Shown here: positions 27,044 to 35,117 of the stretch, one piece after another
Numbering within the stretch: the stretch's first letter is position 1
Layout: each line of letters starts with the position of its first letter
Assembly: GCF_026586665.1 (NCBI RefSeq)
Contig: NZ_JAODIY010000011.1
Span: 184,533-248,532, forward strand
DNA from: Halovenus rubra
GTDB lineage: Archaea > Halobacteriota > Halobacteria > Halobacteriales > Haloarculaceae
Length of the DNA stretch: 64,000 nucleotides
Reading direction: 5' to 3'
Made by a program: the position numbers and the translations under genes
The notes under the pieces: model-generated
What the model was told of the DNA's origin: nothing
Databases searched by the model: none
Seen by the model: only the letters and a program-made list of their open reading frames with translations

Positions 27044-27934
27044 TCACGCTTGAACTGTCCAGAGCCACCCCAGTAGCTGGAGCGTCACAAGTGCAGTCAT
27101 CGCACTCACCGTTGGCCACGGCACATGTCGACGGGTGTATCCCCACGCACCCCACCCGACAAGTGGCGCGGTCGGCAGGCTCGCGAGCACGACCGGCGTT
27201 GGAATTACGACCGAATGTAACACCACAAGTGAGAGGCCCGCACTAAGCGCGATAGTCACGTAGGCAACCCGAAGGGTTGCCGGAGACCACCTGACGGCAA
27301 GCGTTCGTTTACCGACAGCCTCGTCGGCGTCTCGGTCGGGCCACTGCGTCGCAAAAAGGTTCAGTAGGACGATTAAAAAGAATGGGACAGATGCCAACGC
27401 GGCTGTCAAAAGTGGCCCCTCAAGCACCGCAGCACCATACACGGGTAGTATCAGGCCACCGAGAGCTGCGTTTGTCACTTCGCCAAGACCCCGCCACGCG
27501 AGTTTTAGCGGACGGACCGAATACTGCCAGCCCACGACCGTCCCACCAGCAAGGAGTGCCACCGCTGGTGTAGAGAGCACGTCACTGAACCAGAGCAGAA
27601 TCGTCATGACTGCGCCTATCACGAACGTAAACGCACCGGCATACAGCGGAATTGTTCTGTCAAAACCCAGCTCTGGGAGCGCGCCACTGCCACCCGAAAA
27701 CGGAGTTCTGTCGGTCAGCGTGTCGGTCTCAACGTCGGCAAACTCGTTTGCGTAGTGAACACTCGCCGAGAGGAACAAAAGCGGCACAGCACCGAGAGCA
27801 AACGTCTGTTCGGCAAATCGAGCAGCGTTTGCGACCGCAATTACGCCACCGAACAGGTAGACACCAGCAATGAGGAGCAGCTGAGAGGGCCGACTCGTCT
27901 GAAAGAGAGTGTACGTCAGCGTTCGGGTCCGCAT
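27044..27934 (-). CDS. UbiA family prenyltransferase
   Basis: A 296-residue membrane enzyme with about eight to nine helices. The first aspartate-rich motif appears as NEFADVETD near residue 65 and the second as DRDADEAVGKRT near residue 200; both bind magnesium and the prenyl diphosphate. Members attach isoprenoid chains to quinone rings, lipids or haem. Menaquinone synthesis is possible, but the N-terminus is unlike typical archaeal MenA, so the acceptor is left open. It lies 69 bases downstream of thiC on the same strand. Confidence 0.85.
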   Translation of the reverse strand: MRTRTLTYTLFQTSRPSQLLLIAGVYLFGGVIAVANAARFAEQTFALGAVPLLFLSASVHYANEFADVETDTLTDRTPFSGGSGALPELGFDRTIPLYAGAFTFVIGAVMTILLWFSDVLSTPAVALLAGGTVVGWQYSVRPLKLAWRGLGEVTNAALGGLILPVYGAAVLEGPLLTAALASVPFFLIVLLNLFATQWPDRDADEAVGKRTLAVRWSPATLRVAYVTIALSAGLSLVVLHSVVIPTPVVLASLPTAPLVGWGAWGYTRRHVPWPTVSAMTALVTLQLLGWLWTVQA

Positions 27935-28003
27935 TATCAGGGGATTGGCGCGAACTGGCTTATGTTCCCGGGGGTTGTGTTCTGATGGTCCACAACGGGC
28001 TGG

Positions 28004-29446
28004 TCAGTCGTCGTCGGAGTGGACGTGTGTGCCGAGGTCGACGTAATCGGACTGGTCTGGCACGTCAGCCTCTTCGTGTGTTCCCACGGGCGGCAGGTTT
28101 ACCTCCGAGGCCGGTGAGGCTTCGAGATTGGTTTCGTCATCGAGTTCGTCCATATCACCCGCGTCTCGGGCGTCTTGATCGATGCGCATCGAGCAAAACT
28201 CGACGCCACACATCGAGCAGAATCGTGCATCCTTGTAGTTGTCACCGGGTAGTGTCTGGTCGTGATACTCTTTGGCTCGCTCGGGATCAAGCGCGAGGTC
28301 AAACTGTCGTCGCCAGTCGAAGTTATAGCGAGCCTCGGAGAGCGCATCATCCCAGTCACGAGCACCGGGATGTCCCTGACCAACATCAGCAGCGTGAGCG
28401 GCAATACGGTAAGCTGCCAGTCCGTCGCGCACGTCCTCGCGCTCGGGAAGGCCGAGGTGTTCTTTAGGCGTCACATAACAAAGCATCGCCGCGCCGGCCT
28501 GTCCGGCTATGGCGGCACCAATAGCAGACGTGATGTGATCGTAGCCCGGTGCGATATCCGTGACGAGCGGGCCGAGCACATAGAATGGGGCACCGTCACA
28601 GACTTCCTGTTGTCGTTCGACCTGTTCGGCGACCATGTCCATCGGAACATGACCTGGACCCTCAACCATCACTTGGACGCCGTAGTCCCACGCGACGCGA
28701 GTCAGTTCCCCGAGCGTGTCGAGTTCGGCGTACTGCGCCTCGTCACCGGCGTCGGCGATACTTCCCGGACGGAGGCTGTCGCCGAGGCTAAATGTCACAT
28801 CGTGCTCGGCGAAGATATCACAGATTTCCTCGTACTTTGTGTAGAGTGGGTTCTGCATCCCTCGCTCTTCCATCCACTGTGCCATAATTGAGCCACCACG
28901 CGAGACGATGCCGGTCTTGCGCCCATCGGTTTTGGGGAGATGTTCCATCAGGATACCTGCGTGGATAGTCATGTAGTCGACGCCCTGCTTTGCCTGCTTC
29001 TCGATGACATCAAGGAGAAGTTCGTGGCTCAGGTCGGCAACATCGTCGACTTGTCTCCGGGCCTCGTAGAGCGGGACAGTTCCGACGGGAACCGGCGAGT
29101 GGTCGATATTGGCTTGCCGAATCCGATCGAGGTCGCCGCCACCAGTAGAGAGGTCCATTACCGTATCTGCTCCGTAATGAACCGCTGTATGGAGTTTCTC
29201 TACCTCCTCTTCGAGGTCACTTGTTGTCTCGCTTGCACCGATGTTCGCGTTGACCTTTGTCGAAAACTCGCTCCCAATTATCATCGCATCGAGAGCGTCA
29301 TGGTGGCGGTTCGCCGGAATAACCGCCTGTCCTTGGGCAACGTGCTCGCGGACCAACTCAGGGTCGACGTTCTCGCGCTCGGCCACGCGCTCTATCTCTG
29401 GCGTTATTGTTCCCTCACGTGCGTGCTGAAGTTGTGTTTTCGCCAT
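28004..29446 (-). CDS. thiC: Phosphomethylpyrimidine synthase ThiC
   Basis: A 480-residue radical-SAM enzyme that turns aminoimidazole ribotide into HMP phosphate, the pyrimidine of thiamine. The C-terminal cluster-binding motif [12 protein letters not shown] (CxxCxxxxC) is intact, and [22 protein letters not shown] and EGPGHVPMD are conserved substrate-site segments. A TATTATTA element lies about 30 bases before ATG 29446. I see no THI-box in the short leader, so control is probably at the promoter. Confidence 0.96.
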   Translation of the reverse strand: MAKTQLQHAREGTITPEIERVAERENVDPELVREHVAQGQAVIPANRHHDALDAMIIGSEFSTKVNANIGASETTSDLEEEVEKLHTAVHYGADTVMDLSTGGGDLDRIRQANIDHSPVPVGTVPLYEARRQVDDVADLSHELLLDVIEKQAKQGVDYMTIHAGILMEHLPKTDGRKTGIVSRGGSIMAQWMEERGMQNPLYTKYEEICDIFAEHDVTFSLGDSLRPGSIADAGDEAQYAELDTLGELTRVAWDYGVQVMVEGPGHVPMDMVAEQVERQQEVCDGAPFYVLGPLVTDIAPGYDHITSAIGAAIAGQAGAAMLCYVTPKEHLGLPEREDVRDGLAAYRIAAHAADVGQGHPGARDWDDALSEARYNFDWRRQFDLALDPERAKEYHDQTLPGDNYKDARFCSMCGVEFCSMRIDQDARDAGDMDELDDETNLEASPASEVNLPPVGTHEEADVPDQSDYVDLGTHVHSDDD

Positions 29447-29710
29447 AAGAACTAGGTTGTAAAACTAAGTAATAATAGTTTCCCTCGGTATAGAAGACAT
29501 CGAGAGTCAAGCCAGTTCTCTACTAACCCCTCCGAAACTGCAGCGGTTAGGGCCAGGGTGGCTCCAGAGAGTCCCGTCAAAGCAGACAGAGTAGAACCGA
29601 GAGAGCAAGAATGAGTATAAAGGCAGTCAGAAATTAGAGAGGTGCTGTCAACGAATGGTCGTATATGGAATCGAAACCACTTTCAAAAGCGACCAGATAT
29701 AATCAGGTAA

Positions 29711-29795
29711 GCCGAGGTAGCCTAGCCCGGCCAAGGCGCCTGCTTCGAGAGCAGGTCTCCGCAAGGACTCATGAGTTCAAATCTCATCCTCGGCG
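29711..29795 (+). tRNA. tRNA-Ser(CGA)
   Basis: Acceptor GCCGAGG pairs with CCTCGGC. The anticodon arm is CCTGC-TTCGAGA-GCAGG, with CGA at 34-36, which reads UCG codons. A long variable arm (TCTCCGCAAGGACTC) marks a class II serine tRNA. The T-arm is ATGAG-TTCAAAT-CTCAT. G follows as discriminator; CCA is not encoded. GATATAAT just upstream may be part of the promoter. Confidence 0.96.
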
Positions 29796-29915
29796 TTTCT
29801 TCACGGACTACTCTTGTAGCGGCCGCTTTGTGTGTCGCTGGAGCCGCGAGTTTCTTTTCGGTTAACTAATCGGTAGACAGTGAGCAATGCGTGCGATTTG
29901 GACGAGAATAGCCGC

Positions 29916-31148
29916 TTACTCTTCGCACAGACGAAGGCGCTCAATGCGTGACTCGGTCGGCGGGTGAGTCCCGAGCAGACGGCGGTAGAAAAACCGAATG
30001 GCACCGTCGAGCACTTTTCGTTCCTCCCAGGGCGGCGGAACGATTCCGAACGCTGTCGAAGACCACTGCATCCGGAGGTCTCGTCGATAGTGGACCGCAT
30101 ACTCTTGGTCGAGTGTCGCCAGTGCGCTCGCCATCGCCGAGTGGGAGCCGATTAGTTCACCTGCCACGTAATCTGCGACGTACTCACGGTATCGCGTAAC
30201 TGTAGGGACAACAAGTCGGTTCACGATGTAAACGGGCGTCGACACAATAAGTAGCGGAAAGATAATCACGTCTGCATCTGAGGACGCCGAAGGTTCGAAC
30301 AGTAGATCAGCAATTTGTGCTATTTTGGCCCGTGGAAACGAGAGTGCCGTCAGCACTGCCGCATCTCGGTTGAGGAGATGTGCCAGTTCATGTGCAAGCA
30401 CCGCATCAAGTTCGTCGCTATCAAGGGAGTCAACCAGCCCACGGGAGACAAGAATAACCGAATTCGACGGACGGTACCCGACGCTGGCCGCCTTTGGGAG
30501 CGTTGACGCCCCAACTTCAACAGCTGGTGCCGGACTATCTGCCTGTCGTGCGAGGCGGCGCACGCGGCGCTGAACGTCGTGTTCTCGCTCCGGGTCCGAA
30601 ACAATATCGTACTCCGATTCAAGATCAGTGCGGATACTGCTCGTCGAGGACAACTCGTCGTAGACCAACCATCCGGTGAATCCGACGACAATAACAGCCC
30701 CGGAACCGACAGCGAACAGAACCGGTGAGACCTCAAAGGCCCCAAGGATGACGCTGTGTGTGAGCAACACGCCGACACCTGTACCGACGAGTATGGCAGT
30801 TGTGCGTTTTATCTTTTGAGCCGAAGGCAACTCGTCTGTGGAAATCCCCTCATCCGTGGAACACTGGTCGCCGGAAGCTTCGTCGTTGGGTGAAACACGC
30901 AGGTCCGACCACTCCACAGCTCCACGGCGGACGGCTATCAGCCACTGGAGTCCAAAGAAGACCAGAAGAAACCCTGCCCCAAAGAGCAGTAATCCCCCAA
31001 GCAGGGGCGCAAGCACAAGAGCAAAAAACGAGACACCAGCCGCAAGCACGAACTCAGCAGCAAGTAACACGAGGAGTCCACAGACGCTAAGCAGAACGGC
31101 TACCGTCATTCGTACCCACAGCCCGAGGTACAGTTCTCGGCTACCCAT
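29916..31148 (-). CDS. M48 family membrane zinc protease (HtpX-like)
   Basis: A 410-residue membrane metalloprotease. Zinc motif HELAHLLNRDA (HExxH) is intact in the middle of the protein, and the third ligand is likely the Glu in YREYVADYVAG. Two N-terminal helices (about 12-66) and two more before the catalytic domain anchor it. HtpX-type proteases cut damaged membrane proteins. Compared with HtpX of about 290 residues it is long, because of a polar insert between the helix pairs. Confidence 0.9.
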   Translation of the reverse strand: MGSRELYLGLWVRMTVAVLLSVCGLLVLLAAEFVLAAGVSFFALVLAPLLGGLLLFGAGFLLVFFGLQWLIAVRRGAVEWSDLRVSPNDEASGDQCSTDEGISTDELPSAQKIKRTTAILVGTGVGVLLTHSVILGAFEVSPVLFAVGSGAVIVVGFTGWLVYDELSSTSSIRTDLESEYDIVSDPEREHDVQRRVRRLARQADSPAPAVEVGASTLPKAASVGYRPSNSVILVSRGLVDSLDSDELDAVLAHELAHLLNRDAAVLTALSFPRAKIAQIADLLFEPSASSDADVIIFPLLIVSTPVYIVNRLVVPTVTRYREYVADYVAGELIGSHSAMASALATLDQEYAVHYRRDLRMQWSSTAFGIVPPPWEERKVLDGAIRFFYRRLLGTHPPTESRIERLRLCEE

Positions 31149-31263
31149 GCTGTGTCGGCATACGGAAGCAATTCATAAAAACGGCTAGAAAGCATCGCTA
31201 ATTGTGAAACACGTGCCAGTCGATGCTGGCTAACAGTCAGAGAATCACAACGGCATCTCCAGC

Positions 31264-31968
31264 TTAGCGTAGCGCCTCAAGCATGCTCCGGATACTCTCA
31301 GGACCGTGTTCAACGAACGCTTTCGGGAACGACAGTGGTCCTGCATCGAGGGCGGTGTCGAGTGCCGTGGCTGCGTCTTTGTCGATTGGTTCTCCATGTC
31401 CGACCAGTATACGGTTGGGGTTCAGTCCACGGAGTTGTTTCGGCGGGCGAAGTCGACACAGCGTTACCAGCCCAAGCCGTTCGTCACGAATCCGATTTTG
31501 GTCACAGGTACCAAGAGAGTCAGGGATGACAAGAGTCTCAGTAGGGTCGTGATAAAGAAACACCTCCTGCCACCCAGGGAACGGGCGACACAAAAAAGTG
31601 TGAAACCCGGTCTCAGAGCCACCAGGAGCGAGCGTGTAGCGCTTAACTGGCGTGTCGAGACGTTCCGCAATGCGACCCATCCACTCGGGAACGTGAACTG
31701 GAACGTCGTGGCGGCGGGCAACGGTGTCAGCGTCCCGGGCGTGATAACACGAGAGGACGGCAACGCCAGCGACATCACCAAGGTCAGCAACGAGGTCGTC
31801 GACGTTTGGTGCGTCAAGAGGGTCCAGTATCCAGACACCCTCGTCGGTTCGGATGGCGTGGCTTGCCCGCTTGCCATCCTCGTCGGGATAGGAAATCCAC
31901 GAAACGGCATCGCTCCACTCTCCGACGACCCGTGCGCGGCCTGCTGTGCTACGGTTGTACATCGTCAT
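31264..31968 (-). CDS. Metallo-beta-lactamase-fold protein lacking the usual metal ligands
   Basis: A 234-residue protein with an MBL-like outline: DEGVWILDPLDAPNVDDLVADL near the N-terminus, PDSLGT in the middle and ILVGHGEPI near the end. Where active members have HxHxDH it reads SCYHARDAD, so the metal site looks degraded. It may still bind a ligand or keep one metal. ATG 31968 is chosen over the frame start at 32067 because TAATATAAG lies 24-32 bases before it. Function unknown. Confidence 0.68.
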   Translation of the reverse strand: MTMYNRSTAGRARVVGEWSDAVSWISYPDEDGKRASHAIRTDEGVWILDPLDAPNVDDLVADLGDVAGVAVLSCYHARDADTVARRHDVPVHVPEWMGRIAERLDTPVKRYTLAPGGSETGFHTFLCRPFPGWQEVFLYHDPTETLVIPDSLGTCDQNRIRDERLGLVTLCRLRPPKQLRGLNPNRILVGHGEPIDKDAATALDTALDAGPLSFPKAFVEHGPESIRSMLEALR

Positions 31969-31991
31969 ACCGAGAACTGTACACCGCGCTC

Positions 31992-32000
31992 TAATATAAG
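31992..32000 (-). promoter_or_regulatory. TATA box of the MBL-like gene
   Basis: CTTATATTA on the minus strand, 24-32 bases before the ATG at 31968, fitting a leaderless transcript. Confidence 0.55.
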
Positions 32001-32029
32001 AGCTAGTTGTGTTTCTGTGGTGTGACCAG

Positions 32030-32488
32030 TCACCGGCAGTCAAAGCTCGGAGAGAATGACTGGTCACGAGCCACTACTGTCTCTGGTGAGAACTCGATAA
32101 ATGACCAGCGCTCTGCATCAAGGTTGGCAAATCGGTCGTCCCACGTGTCGGTGTTCTCACCGAGATACCGTCGAAGAAGACGAGATACCCGGTCCATGTT
32201 CAGTGGCGAGAGAACAGCACGGCCACGCATGCCGACGTGTTCGACTCGGCCAGTGTGTACGTCGAAGTCAACAATTGCAACGGCAGTCTCAGGGTGTTGT
32301 TTGACTCGACTTGCGTAGGATTTCCCAACGGTGTCAGCGATAATCCAGAGACGGTTGTCCTCCCAGAGATACCACAACGGCGAGAGACGTGGTGCTCCGT
32401 CGGAGGAAATCTGTCCGAGAAAGCAAAACAGTGGGCGGTCGAGGAAGTCAGCGAGGGACGGTTCAAGTGAGTTCTCAATGACGTCCAT
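32030..32488 (-). CDS. Pyridoxamine 5'-phosphate oxidase-like flavin/F420-binding protein
   Basis: A 152-residue split-barrel protein. FCFLGQISSDGAPRLSPLWYLWEDNRLWI is the typical N-terminal strand pair, and HPETAVAIVDFD with MRGRAVL completes the cofactor face. Members bind FMN or F420; several in F420-containing archaea are F420-dependent reductases, and this cell has npdG at the other end of the window. Substrate unknown. Confidence 0.8.
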   Translation of the reverse strand: MDVIENSLEPSLADFLDRPLFCFLGQISSDGAPRLSPLWYLWEDNRLWIIADTVGKSYASRVKQHPETAVAIVDFDVHTGRVEHVGMRGRAVLSPLNMDRVSRLLRRYLGENTDTWDDRFANLDAERWSFIEFSPETVVARDQSFSPSFDCR

Positions 32489-32544
32489 CTAAAAAATATT
32501 GGCAACGCGATGCAAAAAGCTGCAGTAAACGGAACAAAAGGCCG

Positions 32545-33093
32545 CTACTCGCAGAGTGTGAGGAAGTTCTCGAACACTTCCTCGCCGCGCTCAGTGTGGG
32601 CAACTTCGGGATGCCACTGGACACCATAGAGGTCACGGGCAGTGTTACTCATCGCTTCGACACCGCACACGTCGCTTTTGGCGGTCCGCTCGAATCCTTC
32701 AGGGACATCTTTGACTTCATCAGCATGGCTAGCCCAGACACGGGTATCAGGGGCAAGCGAGCCGACAAGCGGGTCTGTATCGTCGGTCACTTCAACAGTC
32801 ACGTCGGCGTACCCACCGTAGTCGCCGGAACCAACGTCGCCGTTGAGTTCTGTCGCAATTATCTGCATGCCAAGACAGATGCCGAATACGGGGATGTCGA
32901 GGTCGAGGTAGTCGGGACAGTTGCCGATACGGTCGATATCTGGTCCGCCAGAGAGGACGAGTCCGTCGGCGTCGATATTTTCCGGCGGCGTTTCGTTGTC
33001 CACGATGTCGACGTCGACACCCATATCGCGGAGTGCACGCTGTTCGAGGTGCGTGAACTGCCCGTGATTGTCAATAACGTCGATGCGCGTCAT
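32545..33093 (-). CDS. guaAA: GMP synthetase glutaminase subunit
   Basis: A 182-residue class I glutamine amidotransferase. The catalytic Cys is in FGICLGMQ and the His-Glu pair in QWHPEV. In archaea the glutaminase and the ATP-pyrophosphatase of GMP synthetase are separate proteins; the length and the opening RIDVIDNHGQF match the archaeal glutaminase. It supplies ammonia for XMP to GMP. The partner gene is not in the window. Confidence 0.94.
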   Translation of the reverse strand: MTRIDVIDNHGQFTHLEQRALRDMGVDVDIVDNETPPENIDADGLVLSGGPDIDRIGNCPDYLDLDIPVFGICLGMQIIATELNGDVGSGDYGGYADVTVEVTDDTDPLVGSLAPDTRVWASHADEVKDVPEGFERTAKSDVCGVEAMSNTARDLYGVQWHPEVAHTERGEEVFENFLTLCE

Positions 33094-33218
33094 TACCCGC
33101 TGATAGTCGGTCAGGCATTAAATGTTGTCCGTTCTGTTCTCGGTAGCACCTATCTAGCGACCGGCCCAGCAAGTGACTCCGATGGGCTTAAGCAATCCAA
33201 CAAAAAACGTTGAATTGC

Positions 33219-33295
33219 GCCAGGGTGGCAGAGTCCGGCCCAACGCATCCGCCTGCAGAGCGGAACCCCCGCCGGTTCGAATCCGGCCCCTGGCT
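33219..33295 (+). tRNA. tRNA-Cys(GCA)
   Basis: Acceptor GCCAGGG pairs with CCCTGGC. The anticodon arm is TCCGC-CTGCAGA-GCGGA with GCA at 34-36. The T-arm is GCCGG-TTCGAAT-CCGGC. T is the discriminator, as expected for cysteine; CCA is not encoded. GCTTAAGC about 30 bases upstream may act as the TATA element. Decayed integrase debris lies downstream. Confidence 0.96.
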
Positions 33296-33437
33296 TAACG
33301 TTCTTAATCTAAGTCCATCACACCCCGAGAGTCCAGAGTATTCGGTTTTAGGTGGAGCCAACTGGTTGTACTGCGGCTAGTCGCGAGCGGGAGACCCGGC
33401 GTACAAGTGTCGCCGACGACGGGCACGCAACCTATAG

Positions 33438-33599
33438 ATACCCCAGAACGACATCATAATAGCACGAATCAAGGAACACTCCCCGGACACGGGTGGGGAT
33501 ATCGAGACGGTCAGACGGATTCAGCGAGCACAGGAGGAGTGCTCGATGAGTGACAAACTCGCTCAGTTTGGAAACGATATTTATCGATTGTCCTCACCC
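33438..33599 (+). pseudogene. Unidentified coding fragment
   Basis: From 33438 one plus-strand frame is open and reads like real protein, including EHSPDTGGDIETVRR, then QRAQEECSMSDKLAQFGND. It has no ATG at its head. An ATG at 33546 with AGGAGG before it would give only a short tail. It runs into the opposite-strand gene at 33594. It is probably the remains of a gene lost beside tRNA-Cys. The family is not recognised. The rest of 33296-33437 holds nothing I can name. Confidence 0.3.
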
Positions 33600-33815
33600 A
33601 GATATCATGATAAAGATACCGATAGCACCGATGCCCGTCATTCCAATCCCAATTACTCGAGTGAGAGCGATTCGCCAGTCCGCAGGTTCAATTTCAGACC
33701 ACGATCGACGGCTCCCAATACCGTCAAGTCGCTCGTTGAACCGTGCGATCTTGTACGGCCAGACCGCAGCAGGGAGGCCGAAAACGAGCAAGACGAAGAC
33801 CAGTACGAGCTCCAT
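33594..33815 (-). CDS. Small two-helix membrane protein (DUF6199-like)
   Basis: A 73-residue protein with a hydrophobic helix at about 2-20, the polar centre YKIARFNERLDGIGSRRSW, and a second helix at about 50-71 (TRVIGIGMTGIGAIGIFIMI). The pattern of two helices around an RFxERLDxIGS loop is one I know from small haloarchaeal membrane proteins annotated DUF6199. Function unknown. It lies between two decayed fragments but itself looks intact. Confidence 0.65.
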   Translation of the reverse strand: MELVLVFVLLVFGLPAAVWPYKIARFNERLDGIGSRRSWSEIEPADWRIALTRVIGIGMTGIGAIGIFIMISG

Positions 33816-33846
33816 ATTGGATGCTGACTAGGAAGTAGTATAGCTT

Positions 33847-34031
33847 TTATGGAATGTTACCACAGGCCATTAACCGCTGGCGCTTATCGGCGTCCTCGAT
33901 TTTGACGGCAGTCTCGGGGTCAAGAACCTGCCCACAGCGAGCACAAAACGATGCTTGTCGGTCGTGGGGCTGCCACAAGTCGAGCAGTCGAGGGGACTGA
34001 CCGTCTCTGGCTCAGTAGCCGAGAACGTCAA
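33847..34031 (-). pseudogene. Relic of a tyrosine integrase C-terminal zinc ribbon
   Basis: Two minus-strand frames together spell a zinc ribbon tail: CSTCGSPTTDKHRF in one, then FCARCGQVLDPETAVKIED in the next, ending at the TAA at 33847. The shift falls at a run of four T (33945-33948 on the plus strand), where one more base would restore a single frame. The FCxRCGxxLDxETA tail is like those of some haloarchaeal phage-type integrases. Nothing of the catalytic domain remains. It lies about 550 bases from tRNA-Cys, a typical integration target. Confidence 0.5.
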
Positions 34032-34075
34032 TCAGTTTCGTCGTGATGCAAGCAGCCACTGCTGGTTTTGTCTCC

Positions 34076-35023
34076 TTACGGAAGCAACTCGTTCGTGTAG
34101 AGTGTCGACACGTCGATTTCGCTGGCGTGGATATGGTCACCGTCGACGGTCGTCAAAATCTCCTCGTCAGCAAGCCATTCAACGAACTGCTCCCAGCGCT
34201 CGCTGTTCATCCGGCCCCACATCCCGTCGTCGGTGAGGTAGTTACCCGTGAGGTGGTTTTGACTCTCTACAAGGAACGCTTCATCATCGAGCGAGTCCGG
34301 ACCAGTAGCTGTCTCCCCGAGAATCCGGGCGGCATCGGCAGGATTGTCTGTTGCAAACTCGTAGCCACGACCCGTCGCATCGAGGAAGCGTTCGAGCGCA
34401 TCGGCTCGTTTCGTGATTGTGTCTTCGCGGGCAAGCATGAGCGGCGTGTATCCGTATGGCACCCCGTACTCGTCAAGATAAAATGGTGTCAGTTCGATTC
34501 CGTCTCGTTTGGCCATTACACCTTCCCAGGGCATGAACACCCAGGTCGCATCGGCTTCGCCCTCGACAAGTGTGTTCCAGATACCTAGTTTCGGTGGGGT
34601 CGTGATGTCGAGAGTCCCGTCTCCACCGTCGTTTCGAACCAACTGTTCGACGATGTGGTCCTCGAAGCGCGCGTCGTAGGATGCATACGACTTGCCGTCG
34701 AGGTCCGCTGGGCGGTTAATATCGCTGTCCCCAAGGGCGACAATTGCACTGGTGTCCTGTTGGCAGACAGCAGCGATTGCTGTCAGAGAGTCGTAGTCAG
34801 GATGCGTGTGGTAGCTGATTGCACTTTCTGAGGGAGCAATAGCGATCGTCGAGTCACCCGTTGCGACTCGCTTCGCCGGTGTTTCGTCGTAACTGTCCGT
34901 AGCTGGGGAACGAATCCTCACATCCAGTTCGACATCGTCGTAGTAGCCGTTGGCCTTGGCAACGTAGATTCCGGAATGGTTCGTGTTTGGCGTCCAGTCA
35001 AGTGCAAGTTCGATAGTAGACAT
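34076..35023 (-). CDS. Cytosolic NMT1/THI5-like (ThiY-like) protein
   Basis: A 315-residue periplasmic-binding fold protein of the NMT1/THI5 group. It opens IELALDWTPNTNHSGIYVA, very like ThiY, which binds formyl-aminopyrimidine for thiamine salvage, and like yeast THI5, which makes HMP phosphate from its own histidine and PLP. There is no signal peptide or lipobox, so it should stay in the cytosol, which is odd for a transporter component. The Cys-rich motif of fungal THI5 is not seen. No permease or ATPase is adjacent. ATG 35023 is used; a TATATCC box lies about 28 bases upstream. Confidence 0.75.
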   Translation of the reverse strand: MSTIELALDWTPNTNHSGIYVAKANGYYDDVELDVRIRSPATDSYDETPAKRVATGDSTIAIAPSESAISYHTHPDYDSLTAIAAVCQQDTSAIVALGDSDINRPADLDGKSYASYDARFEDHIVEQLVRNDGGDGTLDITTPPKLGIWNTLVEGEADATWVFMPWEGVMAKRDGIELTPFYLDEYGVPYGYTPLMLAREDTITKRADALERFLDATGRGYEFATDNPADAARILGETATGPDSLDDEAFLVESQNHLTGNYLTDDGMWGRMNSERWEQFVEWLADEEILTTVDGDHIHASEIDVSTLYTNELLP

Positions 35024-35117
35024 CAAGGGCTGTTCGAGCGCGAAGGATATAACCAGCCGGTATTATCGAGTGGTAATGCGTGCTGCTGACCACACCATGC
35101 TGGCACAACCCGTGTTC

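Noticed and set aside
29447-29560. Possible thiamine (THI-box) riboswitch before thiC
   Set aside because: The leader between the TATA-like element and ATG is only about 30 bases, with no room for and no sign of the conserved core.
29552-29562. An 11-base copy of the tRNA-Cys 5' end (GCCAGGGTGGC), followed by AGAG and AGTCC
   Set aside because: The match stops after 11 bases and no tRNA fold follows. A chance match of this length in 64 kb is not rare.
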